In this document: piece after piece, positions 46,211-55,516 of the stretch
Position numbering within the stretch: the first letter of the stretch is position 1
Layout: each line of letters starts with the position of its first letter
Origin: Nitrospira sp.
GTDB taxonomy: Bacteria; Nitrospirota; Nitrospiria; Nitrospirales; Nitrospiraceae
NCBI GenBank assembly: GCA_020846195.1
Contig: JADLEJ010000003.1
Location: 1 to 64,000, forward strand
Length of the DNA: 64,000 nucleotides
Direction of reading: 5' to 3'
Program-made: the position numbers and the translations under genes
The notes under the pieces: model-generated
What the model was told of the DNA's origin: nothing
Seen by the model: only the letters and a program-made list of their open reading frames with translations
The model's database searches: none

Positions 46211-46528
46211 ATGCCCAATCCCCGCATCGAACCGCTCAAGCGAGTGCTCGCGATTGAACCGACCGACGATGTCGCCTGGTTCGGTCTCGGGAAAGCCTAT
46301 ATGGAAGATGGGAACTTCGAGGAAGCGGCCAAGGCTCTGCAGCAATGCATCACGGTAAAGCCGACATATTCTGCCGCCTACTTCGCCCTGGCTCAGTCCT
46401 TACACAAACTCGGCCGAATCGACGAATGCCGGGCCGTGTCGGCCACCGGCATCGAGGTCTCCACCAAGAACGGCGATGCGATGGTCACGAAGAATCTGGA
46501 GATGCTGAAGAGCTCGCTTCCCGCCTGA
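46211..46528 (+). CDS. Small TPR protein
   Basis: A 105-residue protein with about two and a half tetratricopeptide repeats (DDVAWFGLGKAYMEDGNFEEAAKALQQCI, then YSAAYFALAQSLHKLGRIDECRAV). It has no signal peptide and should mediate protein contacts in the cytosol. ATG 46211 has GGAGGAACGC upstream. It converges with the gene at 46533-47378, only four bases apart. Confidence 0.8.
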   Translation: MPNPRIEPLKRVLAIEPTDDVAWFGLGKAYMEDGNFEEAAKALQQCITVKPTYSAAYFALAQSLHKLGRIDECRAVSATGIEVSTKNGDAMVTKNLEMLKSSLPA

Positions 46529-46532
46529 CCGC

Positions 46533-47378
46533 TCACAGCGCCTGCCGAAAGATCTCTTCCTGTGCCTCAGTGAGCGGCATCCGCACATTGGGATTTTGCA
46601 CGAACATCCGGACGCGCGGCGAGCCGCGCTGCCGCTTGGGCCGTTCGACAAGTTCCACGTTGGCCAGCCGCGTGCCCGCCTTCGACGGCAAGGGCTCGAC
46701 ATCCCACAGGGCAATCATCACCGCGCTGAGGTGCCGCAGCGTCGTCAAGAGTACCGTCACGGAACCCGCCAGCGCCTTGAGGTCCAGCCGGATTTCTTCA
46801 TGGCGGCTCGTCTTGTCTCCCAGCAGATCCGCGCGCGGGACAGAGATGCAGAGCACCACTGGATCGCAGTAGTCGGCCAGCTGCTTCGCCTTCTGCCGGA
46901 TGCGCGCGAGGATACGATGGATCAAGATGACGCCCCGGTCCTCTTCGTCGCCTTGCACCTCGATTTCAGCCAATCCCCGAATCGGCAACTGCCGGCGCTC
47001 TGCGGACCCCACCATGGCGGTCGCTTCGACAAAGAAGCGCTCCCGGCCCAGATACCCTTCTAGATCGGCCGTGCGAGCCTGCGATTCCGGCAGGAAATTC
47101 ACGCGCGCGCCGGCGCGAATCAGCTGCGTGGCTAATTCCAGCTCCGCCAACGCCGACTCCCTGACACCGTAATCGTAATGCGTAAGCCGGGAAACGAGAC
47201 GGCCTAAGCGAAGATGGCTGGCGGCGTCGCCGCAATGCTGCTGAACGGTCGAGCAGCGCTCTTCAAGCTCGCGGGACAGCCCCTGCTCTTCGCGCTTCCA
47301 AGCAGGGACCGGCGCTTGATGCCCTTCTCGAAGATGGGTGACGAGCTTAAACGTCTTGCGGGACCGGAATCGCGCCAT
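46533..47378 (-). CDS. Putative PD-(D/E)XK nuclease-like protein
   Basis: An unrecognised 281-residue protein. The middle part fits a restriction-endonuclease fold: a helix with Glu (ESALAELELATQLIRAG), then ADLEGYLGRERFFVEATAM, where Asp and the Glu of V-E-A-T stand where D and E-x-K are expected; the Lys is replaced by Thr. A later helix IHRILARIRQKAKQLADY would complete the fold. The C-terminal 60 residues are basic. It begins three bases after the small helical protein upstream, so the two are a unit. The nuclease idea is inference. Confidence 0.6.
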   Translation of the reverse strand: MARFRSRKTFKLVTHLREGHQAPVPAWKREEQGLSRELEERCSTVQQHCGDAASHLRLGRLVSRLTHYDYGVRESALAELELATQLIRAGARVNFLPESQARTADLEGYLGRERFFVEATAMVGSAERRQLPIRGLAEIEVQGDEEDRGVILIHRILARIRQKAKQLADYCDPVVLCISVPRADLLGDKTSRHEEIRLDLKALAGSVTVLLTTLRHLSAVMIALWDVEPLPSKAGTRLANVELVERPKRQRGSPRVRMFVQNPNVRMPLTEAQEEIFRQAL

Positions 47379-47381
47379 GCG

Positions 47382-47711
47382 TCACACCGTTTCCGTCCCC
47401 TCATCGTCATTGGACGCCAGCCCCAACGCTTCCGGCTGACGCTTGGCCACTTCGTCATACACCTCGTCCAGCCATCGGCTGGCGCAACCAAGCACTTCGC
47501 GAACCAACGGCTCCGGCTGCCCCGTGTGCTTGATGGCCCATTGCGTGACATATTCTAGCAGCGTCTCGCGTTCAAACCGCCGCGTCGCCTGCGAGGTGAT
47601 CGCGGACAATTCGCCCAGACCGGTCTGAATGATATCGGCCACCGTCTCCCGTGCATAGGACGTGCTGGCCGTGACATATTGGATTGCCCGATTGAGTTCT
47701 TGATCCGTCAT
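47382..47711 (-). CDS. Small helical protein, partner of the putative nuclease
   Basis: An unrecognised 109-residue acidic, all-helical protein with no signal peptide. It has AAAGGAA at good distance before ATG 47711 and ends three bases before the next gene. The tail is Asp/Glu-rich. A shared transcript with the 46533-47378 gene suggests a joint job, perhaps partner or inhibitor, but there is no direct evidence. Confidence 0.6.
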   Translation of the reverse strand: MTDQELNRAIQYVTASTSYARETVADIIQTGLGELSAITSQATRRFERETLLEYVTQWAIKHTGQPEPLVREVLGCASRWLDEVYDEVAKRQPEALGLASNDDEGTETV

Positions 47712-47861
47712 GTCGATTCCTTTCAGCCGGATTTTCACATCCCGTCTGAGCGCTGTCAACGCGCGATGCACAGCCCCTCACGCTCTTTTTCTCCGCGCGC
47801 GCCCGCGTTCCAAATGGTATGATCGTCGCTTATCCACACAGCCCTCATGAAGGAGACGACG

Positions 47862-49676
47862 ATGGCCGGCAGACCTTCTACACGAACCGCTCCCCGATCG
47901 CGCCAATCCAAGCCCCAGATTTTCTCAGATAAGTGGGATCTCACCCATCTCGTCAAGAATCCGACGCGCCAGCTCGACGCGCTCTTGGCCGAGCTGGAAG
48001 AAAAAGTGTTGCAGATCGAAGCCGCCCGTCCGGGGCTCTCGCCGGCGATGCCCAGCCAGGATCTGCTCGCCTTGCTCCGATGCAGCGAGGCCATCGCCCA
48101 AGGCTCGTCCCGCTTGGGCGCCTTTGCCTATCTGTGGTTTTCGGAAAACACCAAAGACGACGCCGCCCGCTCATTCAAAGCCCTGGTCGAGGAACGACTG
48201 ACCGCGCTCAGTAATCGCCTGCTATTTTTTGAACTCTGGTGGCAAAGCGTCGATGAGACCAATGCCGCCCGCCTCATGGCCGGCGCCGGCGACCTGCGCT
48301 ACCACCTGGAAACGATCCGGCGATTCAAACCGCATACGCTGTCGGAGCCGGAAGAGAAAATCGTCAACCTGAAGAATGTGACCGGACGCAGCGCGGTCCA
48401 TACGCTGTACGACATCGTCACCAATGGATTTACATTTACCCTGACGGTCGGCGGGAAGAAGAAGACCCTGACTCGCGAAGGGCTCATGGTCTATGTGCGC
48501 AGCCAAAAGGCTTCCGTGCGGCAGGCCGCCTATCAAGAACTCTACCGCGTGTTTTCCGGTCAGCGCGACCTGTTGGGAGAAATCTACAAGACGCTCGTGA
48601 ACGATTGGAAGTCGGAAAATCTCGGGCTCCGCCACTTCGGCTCTCCCATCGCCACGCGCAACCTCGAGAACGATGTGCCCGACCAGGCCATCGATGTCTT
48701 GCTCTCAACCTGCGCCAAAAATGCCGACATTTTTCAAACCTATTTCAAACTCAAGGCCAAGATCTGCAAGATCGCGCCAATGAGCCGCTATCACCTCTAT
48801 GCCCCCCACCGCACCGAGGCGAAAAAGTACAAGTATGCGGATGCGGCAAAAATGGTGCTGGAGGCCTATCGCGGCTTCTCTCCCCGCCTGGCCGATCTGG
48901 CGGAGCAGGTCTTCACAGACCGGCATATCGATGGCCCGACCCGCTCAGGAAAACTCGGCGGCGCCTACTGCTACAGCGTCGTGCCGGGCATGACGCCCTA
49001 TGTAATGCTGAACTACACCGGTGAGGCCCGCGACATCGCTACGATGGCGCATGAACTCGGCCATGCGGTCCACGGGATGATGGCCAAGGACCACTCCGTG
49101 TTTACCTTTCACTCGACGCTGCCGCTGGCGGAAACCGCGTCGGTGTTCGGTGAGCGGATTCTTTCCGATGCCCTCATGTCTCAGGAGAAAAACAAAGCTG
49201 TTCGCCAAGGGCTGCTGATCGGACAGCTCGACGATATCTACGCGACAGTCCTGCGCCAGGCCTACTTCGTCCGCTTTGAAAAGCTCGCGCACCAGATGGT
49301 TGGGGAAGGCGCGACGGGTGACCAGCTGGCAAAGGCCTATCTGGGCGAACTCCGCCAGCAGTTCGGCAAGGCGGTCAGAGTCCCGGACGAATTCCAATGG
49401 GAATGGCTGAGCATCCCCCATATCTTCGCCAGCCCGTTCTATTGCTATGCCTACAGCTTCGGCAATCTGCTCGTCCTAGCGTTGTACCGCATGTACAAGG
49501 AACAGGGCGCCGCCTTTGTCCCCAAATATCTTGAACTCCTGGAGACCGGCGGCTCTGAAGCGCCCAAAGATATTCTAGCCAAAGTCGGCGTCGATATGAC
49601 CGCCGAAGTCTTCTGGCAATCGGGGTTCGACACGATCCGGGAGATGGTCGTTCAATTGGAAAGCACGCTCTCGTAG
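47862..49676 (+). CDS. pepF: M3-family oligoendopeptidase F
   Basis: A cytosolic zinc peptidase of 604 residues that cuts oligopeptides. The zinc motif is MAHELGHAVHG, with the third ligand Glu in LPLAETASVFGE, and the substrate-binding Tyr/His region (QAYFVRFE, SIPHIFASPFYCYAYSFGN) follows as in PepF. ATG 47862 has GAAGGAGACGACG upstream; an ATG 15 bases earlier is overlapped by that ribosome site. A stem of seven base pairs with a large loop (49695-49728) follows the stop but lacks a T-tract. Confidence 0.93.
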   Translation: MAGRPSTRTAPRSRQSKPQIFSDKWDLTHLVKNPTRQLDALLAELEEKVLQIEAARPGLSPAMPSQDLLALLRCSEAIAQGSSRLGAFAYLWFSENTKDDAARSFKALVEERLTALSNRLLFFELWWQSVDETNAARLMAGAGDLRYHLETIRRFKPHTLSEPEEKIVNLKNVTGRSAVHTLYDIVTNGFTFTLTVGGKKKTLTREGLMVYVRSQKASVRQAAYQELYRVFSGQRDLLGEIYKTLVNDWKSENLGLRHFGSPIATRNLENDVPDQAIDVLLSTCAKNADIFQTYFKLKAKICKIAPMSRYHLYAPHRTEAKKYKYADAAKMVLEAYRGFSPRLADLAEQVFTDRHIDGPTRSGKLGGAYCYSVVPGMTPYVMLNYTGEARDIATMAHELGHAVHGMMAKDHSVFTFHSTLPLAETASVFGERILSDALMSQEKNKAVRQGLLIGQLDDIYATVLRQAYFVRFEKLAHQMVGEGATGDQLAKAYLGELRQQFGKAVRVPDEFQWEWLSIPHIFASPFYCYAYSFGNLLVLALYRMYKEQGAAFVPKYLELLETGGSEAPKDILAKVGVDMTAEVFWQSGFDTIREMVVQLESTLS

Positions 49677-49771
49677 CCCCATCCTGATTCGCCACCGCAG
49701 GGCATACGCCTAAAAGCCTTGCCTGCGGCCGAATAAAAGAGGCTTGACAGAATCCCCATATCCTGGCACAC

Positions 49772-49786
49772 TGAGAATGGTTATCA
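49772..49786. promoter_or_regulatory. Fur box upstream of bfd
   Basis: TGAGAAT-G-GTTATCA matches the 7-1-7 Fur core TGATAAT-N-ATTATCA at 12 of 14 positions. It is centred about 29 bases before the bfd ATG. A TTGACA lies 23 bases upstream of it, though no good -10 hexamer is at the right distance. Repression by iron-loaded Fur is inferred. Confidence 0.6.
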
Positions 49787-49807
49787 TAATCGTTCATGGA
49801 GGGTGCC

Positions 49808-50014
49808 ATGTACGTGTGCCTCTGCAACGGGATTACTGAATCGGATGTACGTGAAGCCGGCCGTGCAGGCCATGTCACTCCCTGCGCGCTGAAAGCCAAG
49901 TTCAATCTCAAAGGAAACGGCTGCTGCGGACGTTGCGCCAAGAACGTTCACGAGCTTGTCGAGATTGCCACCCAGGGAGCAGCAATCTCCTGCCCCCGCG
50001 CATCCGACCGATAG
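49808..50014 (+). CDS. bfd: Bacterioferritin-associated ferredoxin-like [2Fe-2S] protein
   Basis: A 68-residue BFD-domain protein with the four-Cys pattern CLC near the N-terminus and CCGRC in the middle, which binds a [2Fe-2S] cluster. In other bacteria Bfd helps release iron from bacterioferritin under iron starvation. GGAGGG precedes ATG 49808, and a Fur box lies upstream, consistent with iron control. No bacterioferritin gene is next to it. The 110 bases downstream hold nothing recognised. Confidence 0.88.
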   Translation: MYVCLCNGITESDVREAGRAGHVTPCALKAKFNLKGNGCCGRCAKNVHELVEIATQGAAISCPRASDR

Positions 50015-50124
50015 CATCCCCTTCACGCCCCAGCGCCTTCGCACCACTATCCATTACGGCACGTAATAAGACTCTCGCGCGGCCAGGACCGCGACCATTC
50101 AGAAGACTTCAGCTGAGTGAAAAA

Positions 50125-50754
50125 TTAGCGGGAAGGAGCGGAGTGAAGAAGTCCGGCGACTTCGGCAACCCGCTGGCCCAAGGCTCTGGCGTCTGCGGCT
50201 TCTTTATTATCGATCCCCTGACTGTCACCTTCCGTCGTCGCAGAAGCGCCGAACGCCCCGCCGCCGCTCACAACAATCATTTGATTCCCGAGCATCGCCG
50301 CCAAAATGGTCAGCATCGTGACTTCTTTGCCGCTCGAGACCTGCCCGCCCGTGGCAAACGCCGCGCCGACCTTGTTCTTCATCTTCCACTCCGGAAACAC
50401 GCCGAACTTGAACTGCCAATTATCGAAAAAGGTCTTCACCTCACCGGACATATTGGACCAATAGACCGGTGAACCGACGATGACGGCATCGGATGAAAAC
50501 AAATCGTCTGCCGTAACCTGCCCGACGCGTTTCAGAATAACCCTGGTCCCGGCCACGCTCTTCGCGCCTTCAACCACTGCCTCTGCCATGCGTTCCGTAT
50601 TGCCTGAGAGCGAGTGGTATGCAACCAGGATTGTGACAGGCGCGGGAGCAGCCTCTTCTGCAGAAACCTGGCTGGCACAGACAATGGAGGAGTACAGAAG
50701 AAGACCGACCGCGAAGACATCGGACAGGAAAGAGATCGAACGCGCAGTGGGCAT
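50125..50754 (-). CDS. Exported flavodoxin-like (WrbA/NAD(P)H:quinone oxidoreductase type) protein
   Basis: A 209-residue protein with a flavodoxin/WrbA domain: ILVAYHSLSGNTERMAEAV binds FMN phosphate, GSPVYWSNMSGEVKTFFDN and FATGGQVSSGKE form the isoalloxazine loops. Unusually, the domain is preceded by a signal-peptide-like sequence (FAVGLLLYSSIVCASQVSA), so it may work in the periplasm. There is no twin-arginine motif, so how the FMN would be loaded is unclear. The ATG at 50754 is the best start; the longer frame overlaps the zinc-ribbon gene. Confidence 0.8.
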   Translation of the reverse strand: MPTARSISFLSDVFAVGLLLYSSIVCASQVSAEEAAPAPVTILVAYHSLSGNTERMAEAVVEGAKSVAGTRVILKRVGQVTADDLFSSDAVIVGSPVYWSNMSGEVKTFFDNWQFKFGVFPEWKMKNKVGAAFATGGQVSSGKEVTMLTILAAMLGNQMIVVSGGGAFGASATTEGDSQGIDNKEAADARALGQRVAEVAGLLHSAPSR

Positions 50755-50807
50755 AGGACCTGCGGTTCGGCCAGAGTCCTTATGCCCGGCAAGGGATGCA
50801 AGCCGGA

Positions 50808-50993
50808 TCACCGGCGAAACGTTTCCTCTTCCATCCGCTCTTCGACGGAGACATCCGTCAGGGCTCCGCGGTACTCGCAGCGATGGCAGCGCACGCGCCA
50901 GGCTTCAATCCATTTTTCCTGAACATACGACTGACGGCAGCTTGGACAAACAAACACACCCTTGACGTAATGAACCTTGCGAACTTCCTTCAT
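50808..50993 (-). CDS. Small zinc-ribbon protein
   Basis: A 61-residue protein with two CxxC pairs (CPSC and CHRC, 19 residues between pairs), the pattern of a zinc ribbon. Function is unknown. It lies upstream of the exported flavodoxin on the same strand and may share its transcript. It has no signal peptide. Confidence 0.65.
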   Translation of the reverse strand: MKEVRKVHYVKGVFVCPSCRQSYVQEKWIEAWRVRCHRCEYRGALTDVSVEERMEEETFRR

Positions 50994-51142
50994 ACAAGCC
51001 TCCTAGCTGATACCGGCGAGGATCGCACAGGTCTCTTCAGGATTGCAAGACGGCCAGCTCCGCCCGCATGCCGGCAACACCCCGCGCTATCGCGCCATGG
51101 CCCTATCTTGACTGCCACTATGCCGCCCAGTACCATGCCGCC

Positions 51143-51616
51143 ATGTTCATTCGCGCGATCCTCCTTGCGTGCATTGTCCTCAGCGTGGCCACCCCATCTA
51201 GCGGAGAGACCGCGCCTTCTCCTGGCAACCAAACTGCCAAACTGATTTCCGTAAAGACTCCGTCCGGGACCGTCGTTCAAGCTGAAATCGCCGACACTCC
51301 GCAGAAGCGCGCCGCTGGACTAATGTACCGCGATCACCTCAAGAAAGACCACGGCATGATGTTCTTCTTCGACCAGGCCCAGGAATGGACCTTCTGGATG
51401 AAGAACACGCTGATCGCACTCGATCTGATTTGGATGGACGAGAAAAAGCGCGTCATTCACATCGAACGGAATGTGCCGGTCTGCACAAGGACGGACGACT
51501 CCTGCCCACAGTACCGGCCGAACGACGGAGCGCTCTACGTGCTGGAAATTGCCGCCGGAACGGTGGATGGCTTGAAGATCGAGAAGGGCACGAAACTACA
51601 GTTTGCGAATCCGTAA
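51143..51616 (+). CDS. DUF192 family exported protein
   Basis: A 157-residue protein with a signal peptide (AILLACIVLSVATPSSG) and a DUF192 domain: VQAEIADTPQKRAAGLMYRDHL, GMMFFFDQAQEWTFWMKNTLIALDLIWMD and ALYVLEIAAGTVDGLKI. The family's function is unknown; it occurs in many bacteria and archaea. The ATG lacks a strong ribosome site. Confidence 0.87.
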   Translation: MFIRAILLACIVLSVATPSSGETAPSPGNQTAKLISVKTPSGTVVQAEIADTPQKRAAGLMYRDHLKKDHGMMFFFDQAQEWTFWMKNTLIALDLIWMDEKKRVIHIERNVPVCTRTDDSCPQYRPNDGALYVLEIAAGTVDGLKIEKGTKLQFANP

Positions 51617-51633
51617 GGTCTGCCGGCCAGCCG

Positions 51634-53811
51634 TTATTTTTCCTGCCAAGCCCGAACCCGCCGCGCCGAAATCACGCCGTCGACCCGCTCAATCGCCTTC
51701 AACACCTGATTGATATGCTTGGTGTCGCCGACCTCGACCACAAAATCCAGCACCGCTTTCCGGTCTTCTCGCGTAGAGATTTCCGCCCGGCTGATATTCG
51801 CCTGGCATTCCGCAATCGCGGACGACACATTGGCCAGCACGCCGGTCTTGTCGACAGTAATGACCGAGACTTTTACCGGATGCAGTCCCGGCGCTTCCGT
51901 GTCCCACTCGACCTCGACCAGCCGTTCGCGGTCGTAATCTAGCGCCTCCAGATTGGGGCAGTCCACCGAATGGATCGTCAACCCCCGTCCGCGCGTGATG
52001 TATCCGAGAATCCGGTCTCCCGGCACCGGATTGCAGCAACGGGACAGCTGCATCAATAAATCCCGCGCGCCTTTTACGCGCACGCCTTTGTCGTCGGATT
52101 TGCCGACTGTTGGCTTCGGCGCCGGAACCGGCTCCGCGACCGGCGCAACGGTTTCCGGCAACGGCGCGACCAGCTTCGCAATCACCTCTGCCGTCGCAAG
52201 ATGGCCGAACCCCACCGCCGCCATCAACTCGTCGAGCGTATCATGTCCAAGTTGACGGGCGACGTCGCGCAATTGTTCCGACCGCAGCATCTGCGCCGGC
52301 GCGAATGCGTGGCGCCGTAACTCCGATTCCAACAGCCGGCGCCCGATGTCGATGCTGCGCGTTTGCTCTTCGGCTTTGACCCAGTGCTTGATTTTCGTCT
52401 TGGCACGCGAGGTCCGGACAAACTTGAGCCAATCCTTATGCGGCGTCTGGTTCGGCGACGTCAAAATTTCAACGGTGTCGCCACTCGCCATTTGGTGTTT
52501 CAACGGCACAATCTTACCGTTGACCTTCGCCCCCACACAATGATCGCCGACCTCGGTATGAATGGCATAGGCAAAGTCGACCGGCGTGGATCCCTTCGGC
52601 AGCTCCAGCACGATGCCCTTGGGCGTAAACACGTACACCACGTCGTGAAACAGCTCGAGCTTGACGGAATCCATGAACTGGCGATTATCCGGCAAATCGG
52701 TGTGCCACTCGACAAACTGGCGCAGCCAGCCGAACGTCTTGCCGTCCTTTTCCGCGACCGTGCCCTGCTCTTTATATTTCCAATGCGCCGCAATCCCGTA
52801 TTCGGCCACGCGATGCATTTCCTCGGTGCGAATTTGAAACTCGACGTGCTCGCCCTTCGGCCCGACCACCGTCGTGTGCAGCGATTGATACAGGTTGGAT
52901 TTGGGAATCGCGATATAGTCCTTGATCCGCCCAGGAAGCGGCCGCCAGAGCGAATGGATCACCCCGAGCAAGGCATAACAGTTCATCTTGGTATCGGTGA
53001 TGATGCGCAAGGCCGTAAGGTCGTAGACCTCCTCGAAGGAAATATCCTGCTTGTTCATCTTCTGATAAACGCCGTAGAGATGCTTCGGACGTCCATACAC
53101 CATCCCCTGCAACCCGACATCGGCCAGCGCCTTCTCGACCAGATCGCGCACTTCCTGAATATACTGCTCCCGATCTTCATCGCGCTTCGCGACACGCACC
53201 CGCAACAATTCGTAGACATCGGGCTTGAGATGCTTGAGGCACAGGTCCTCCAGCTCGTTCTTGACCCACCCGATTCCAATCCGATTGGCCAGCGGCGCGT
53301 AAATCTCCAGCGTCTCTTGGGCAATTTCATGGCGCTTGGCCTCGCTTAAATGCTCCAGCGTCCGCATGTTATGGAGGCGGTCGGCCAGCTTGATGATGAC
53401 GACACGGATATCGTCCGCCATCGACAGGAGCATCTTGCGGAAATTCTCGGCCTGTTTCTCTTCATAGCTTCGGAACGTGATCTTGCCGATCTTGGTCACG
53501 CCATCGACCAGATGGACCACCTCTTTCCCGAACTCGCGCTCCAGCTCGGCCGGCGTCGCCACCGTATCTTCCAGCGTGTCGTGCAGCAACCCGGCCACCA
53601 CCGCCGCCACATCCGTCCTGAGCAAGGTCAGCACCCCGGCAACCGCAACCGGATGCTGCACGTACGGCTCGCCGGAACGGCGCGTTTGTCCCTCATGCGC
53701 TTTCGAGGAAAACTCGTAGGCCTTCCGCACCAGGCTGAGATCGGCCTCAGGCTGATAGCTCCGCACACGGTCGAGCAGTTGATCGATATCGGTGACGGTT
53801 TCGTAGACCAT
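51634..53811 (-). CDS. rel: (p)ppGpp synthetase/hydrolase (Rel/SpoT)
   Basis: A 725-residue bifunctional stringent-response enzyme. The HD hydrolase domain has the metal/catalytic LLHDTLEDT motif intact. The synthetase domain has TALRIITDTKMNCYALLG and RIKDYIAIPKSNLYQSLHT. The RIKD sequence is the basic RxKD type found in bifunctional Rel/SpoT, not the ExDD of RelA. TGS and ACT domains follow, with the ACT at the end (VITVDKTGVLANVSSAIAECQANI). It should both make and degrade (p)ppGpp. It lies eight bases after recJ on the same strand. Confidence 0.96.
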   Translation of the reverse strand: MVYETVTDIDQLLDRVRSYQPEADLSLVRKAYEFSSKAHEGQTRRSGEPYVQHPVAVAGVLTLLRTDVAAVVAGLLHDTLEDTVATPAELEREFGKEVVHLVDGVTKIGKITFRSYEEKQAENFRKMLLSMADDIRVVIIKLADRLHNMRTLEHLSEAKRHEIAQETLEIYAPLANRIGIGWVKNELEDLCLKHLKPDVYELLRVRVAKRDEDREQYIQEVRDLVEKALADVGLQGMVYGRPKHLYGVYQKMNKQDISFEEVYDLTALRIITDTKMNCYALLGVIHSLWRPLPGRIKDYIAIPKSNLYQSLHTTVVGPKGEHVEFQIRTEEMHRVAEYGIAAHWKYKEQGTVAEKDGKTFGWLRQFVEWHTDLPDNRQFMDSVKLELFHDVVYVFTPKGIVLELPKGSTPVDFAYAIHTEVGDHCVGAKVNGKIVPLKHQMASGDTVEILTSPNQTPHKDWLKFVRTSRAKTKIKHWVKAEEQTRSIDIGRRLLESELRRHAFAPAQMLRSEQLRDVARQLGHDTLDELMAAVGFGHLATAEVIAKLVAPLPETVAPVAEPVPAPKPTVGKSDDKGVRVKGARDLLMQLSRCCNPVPGDRILGYITRGRGLTIHSVDCPNLEALDYDRERLVEVEWDTEAPGLHPVKVSVITVDKTGVLANVSSAIAECQANISRAEISTREDRKAVLDFVVEVGDTKHINQVLKAIERVDGVISARRVRAWQEK

Positions 53812-53818
53812 TGGCCTG

Positions 53819-55516
53819 TTACTCCGGAGCCGTCGCGCGCATATCCCGAATGCGCAATTGAATGCGGTCGTGCCCGTTCCAGTGATTGATCTCGGGCGTG
53901 AAGGCCAGATCGACCGGCTGATTCTGCCTCAGCCCCTGCTCCGACAGCGACTTCATGCCGAATCCGATACTGTCGAACGGCAGCGACCGCCCCTGGCGAA
54001 CTGTCATCTTCAGATGCTTCTCGCCGACGACGCGCGCCTCCATAATCGCCAGTCCCTTGACCGCAAACATCGGCTCAGGGTTGCCAGCTCCGAATGGATG
54101 CAGCGACCCGATTTCCTGGAGGAGGCGCATATTCACGTCCGTCAGCGAGACTTCGGAGTCGAGATGCAAGGTGGGAACCGCATGGCCTGTCGCAGACCAG
54201 GCTCCCGCCACCGCCGCGAACCGTGCCTGGAACTCCGGCAAGCGAGACTCTTGAATCGTCAGCCCAGCCGCACTGGGATGCCCGCCGAACGCCATCAGCA
54301 GATCCTTGCACGAAGCCAAACCCTGATAGAGATCGAATCCGGGGATCGTCCTCGCCGAGCCTTTGCCGACACCCTGCTCGTTGACGGCCATCACAATCGC
54401 CGGACGATGATAGCGTTCCATCAACCGCGCAGCCACAATGCCCACCACGCCGAGATGCCAGCCGCGCGACGCCAGCACGATTGCCGGCGGCACGTCGCCA
54501 CCCTCAAGCATCGCAACCGCTTCCCGCATGATCTCGGCTTCAAGATCCTGCCGGCGGCGATTGAGTTGTTCTAATTCAAGCGCCAGCCGCATCGCCTCCG
54601 GCTCGGACTCGGTCGTCAATAACTGCACGCCTTTGATCGCATGGTCCAAACGTCCGGCGGCATTCAATCTGGGTCCGAGCTTGAATCCAACAGTCTCCGC
54701 CGTACAGTCGCGAGTCACCCCCGCCACCTGCTTCAGCGCCCGAATCCCGCAGCGTGTCCCGCGCGACAGCTGCCGCAACCCTTCCTGCACAAATCCGCGA
54801 TTCTCATCCTGCAACGGCACGACATCGGCAATCGTCGACAGGGCCACCAGATCCAGCAACGAGTCGAGCGCCACGGTGCCCTGGCCATAGCGCTGCCGGT
54901 AGGCATCGGCCACCTTGTAGGCCAGCCCGCCCGAGCAAAGCCCGCGAAACGGATAACGCGCATCGCGCCGGTGCGGATTCATCACCGCCAGCGCTGCGGG
55001 CATCTCCTCATCGGTTTGATGGTGGTCGGTGACGATGACGTCCATGCCCAGCTGATTGGCCACGGCGATTTCATGGTGCGAGGTGGTGCCGCAATCCGAG
55101 GTGACCAGCAGTTTCACGCCCTCCGCGGCCAGCGCCCGCACCGCGCCTTCATTCAAACCATAGCCTTCGTGAACGCGGTGCGGCACATAGGCCTGCACGT
55201 TGGCCCCGAGCCCACGGAAAAACGAACAATAAATACTCGTCGCCGACATCCCATCGACATCATAGTCGCCATAAAAACAGACCCGCTCGCCCTGCTGCAC
55301 GGCATAGCGCAAGCGGTCGATCGCAACGTCGATATCGGGAATCAAAAATGGATCGTGGGCACGAAGCGGCGTCATCCAGGCCGTCGCTTCATCAGGCGTC
55401 GTCACCCCGCGCGCCAACAGCAGCGATGCCGTGGTCGGTGAAATCGACAAGGCCCTGGCCAGCACCGCCCGCCGGTCCGGATCAATATTGCGAAACACCC
55501 AGAGCTTAGACGTCAT
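53819..55516 (-). CDS. recJ: Single-strand-specific exonuclease RecJ
   Basis: RecJ digests single-stranded DNA 5' to 3' in recombination and repair. The 565-residue protein has DHH-family motifs: YGDYDVDGMSAT, VTSDCGTTSHHEIA, VIVTDHHQTDEEMP, and FGGHPSAAGLTI in the DHHA1 part. A C-terminal OB-like domain ends near DRIQLRIRDM. Length is normal. It shares a strand with rel. Confidence 0.95.
   Translation of the reverse strand: MTSKLWVFRNIDPDRRAVLARALSISPTTASLLLARGVTTPDEATAWMTPLRAHDPFLIPDIDVAIDRLRYAVQQGERVCFYGDYDVDGMSATSIYCSFFRGLGANVQAYVPHRVHEGYGLNEGAVRALAAEGVKLLVTSDCGTTSHHEIAVANQLGMDVIVTDHHQTDEEMPAALAVMNPHRRDARYPFRGLCSGGLAYKVADAYRQRYGQGTVALDSLLDLVALSTIADVVPLQDENRGFVQEGLRQLSRGTRCGIRALKQVAGVTRDCTAETVGFKLGPRLNAAGRLDHAIKGVQLLTTESEPEAMRLALELEQLNRRRQDLEAEIMREAVAMLEGGDVPPAIVLASRGWHLGVVGIVAARLMERYHRPAIVMAVNEQGVGKGSARTIPGFDLYQGLASCKDLLMAFGGHPSAAGLTIQESRLPEFQARFAAVAGAWSATGHAVPTLHLDSEVSLTDVNMRLLQEIGSLHPFGAGNPEPMFAVKGLAIMEARVVGEKHLKMTVRQGRSLPFDSIGFGMKSLSEQGLRQNQPVDLAFTPEINHWNGHDRIQLRIRDMRATAPE

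Noticed and set aside
45155..46345. A 396-codon version of the deacetylase gene
   Set aside because: The first 82 codons show no conservation, overlap the TPR gene, and a good ribosome site precedes ATG 46099.
49695..49728. Terminator after the M3 peptidase gene
   Set aside because: The seven-base-pair stem has a 20-base loop and no T-tract.
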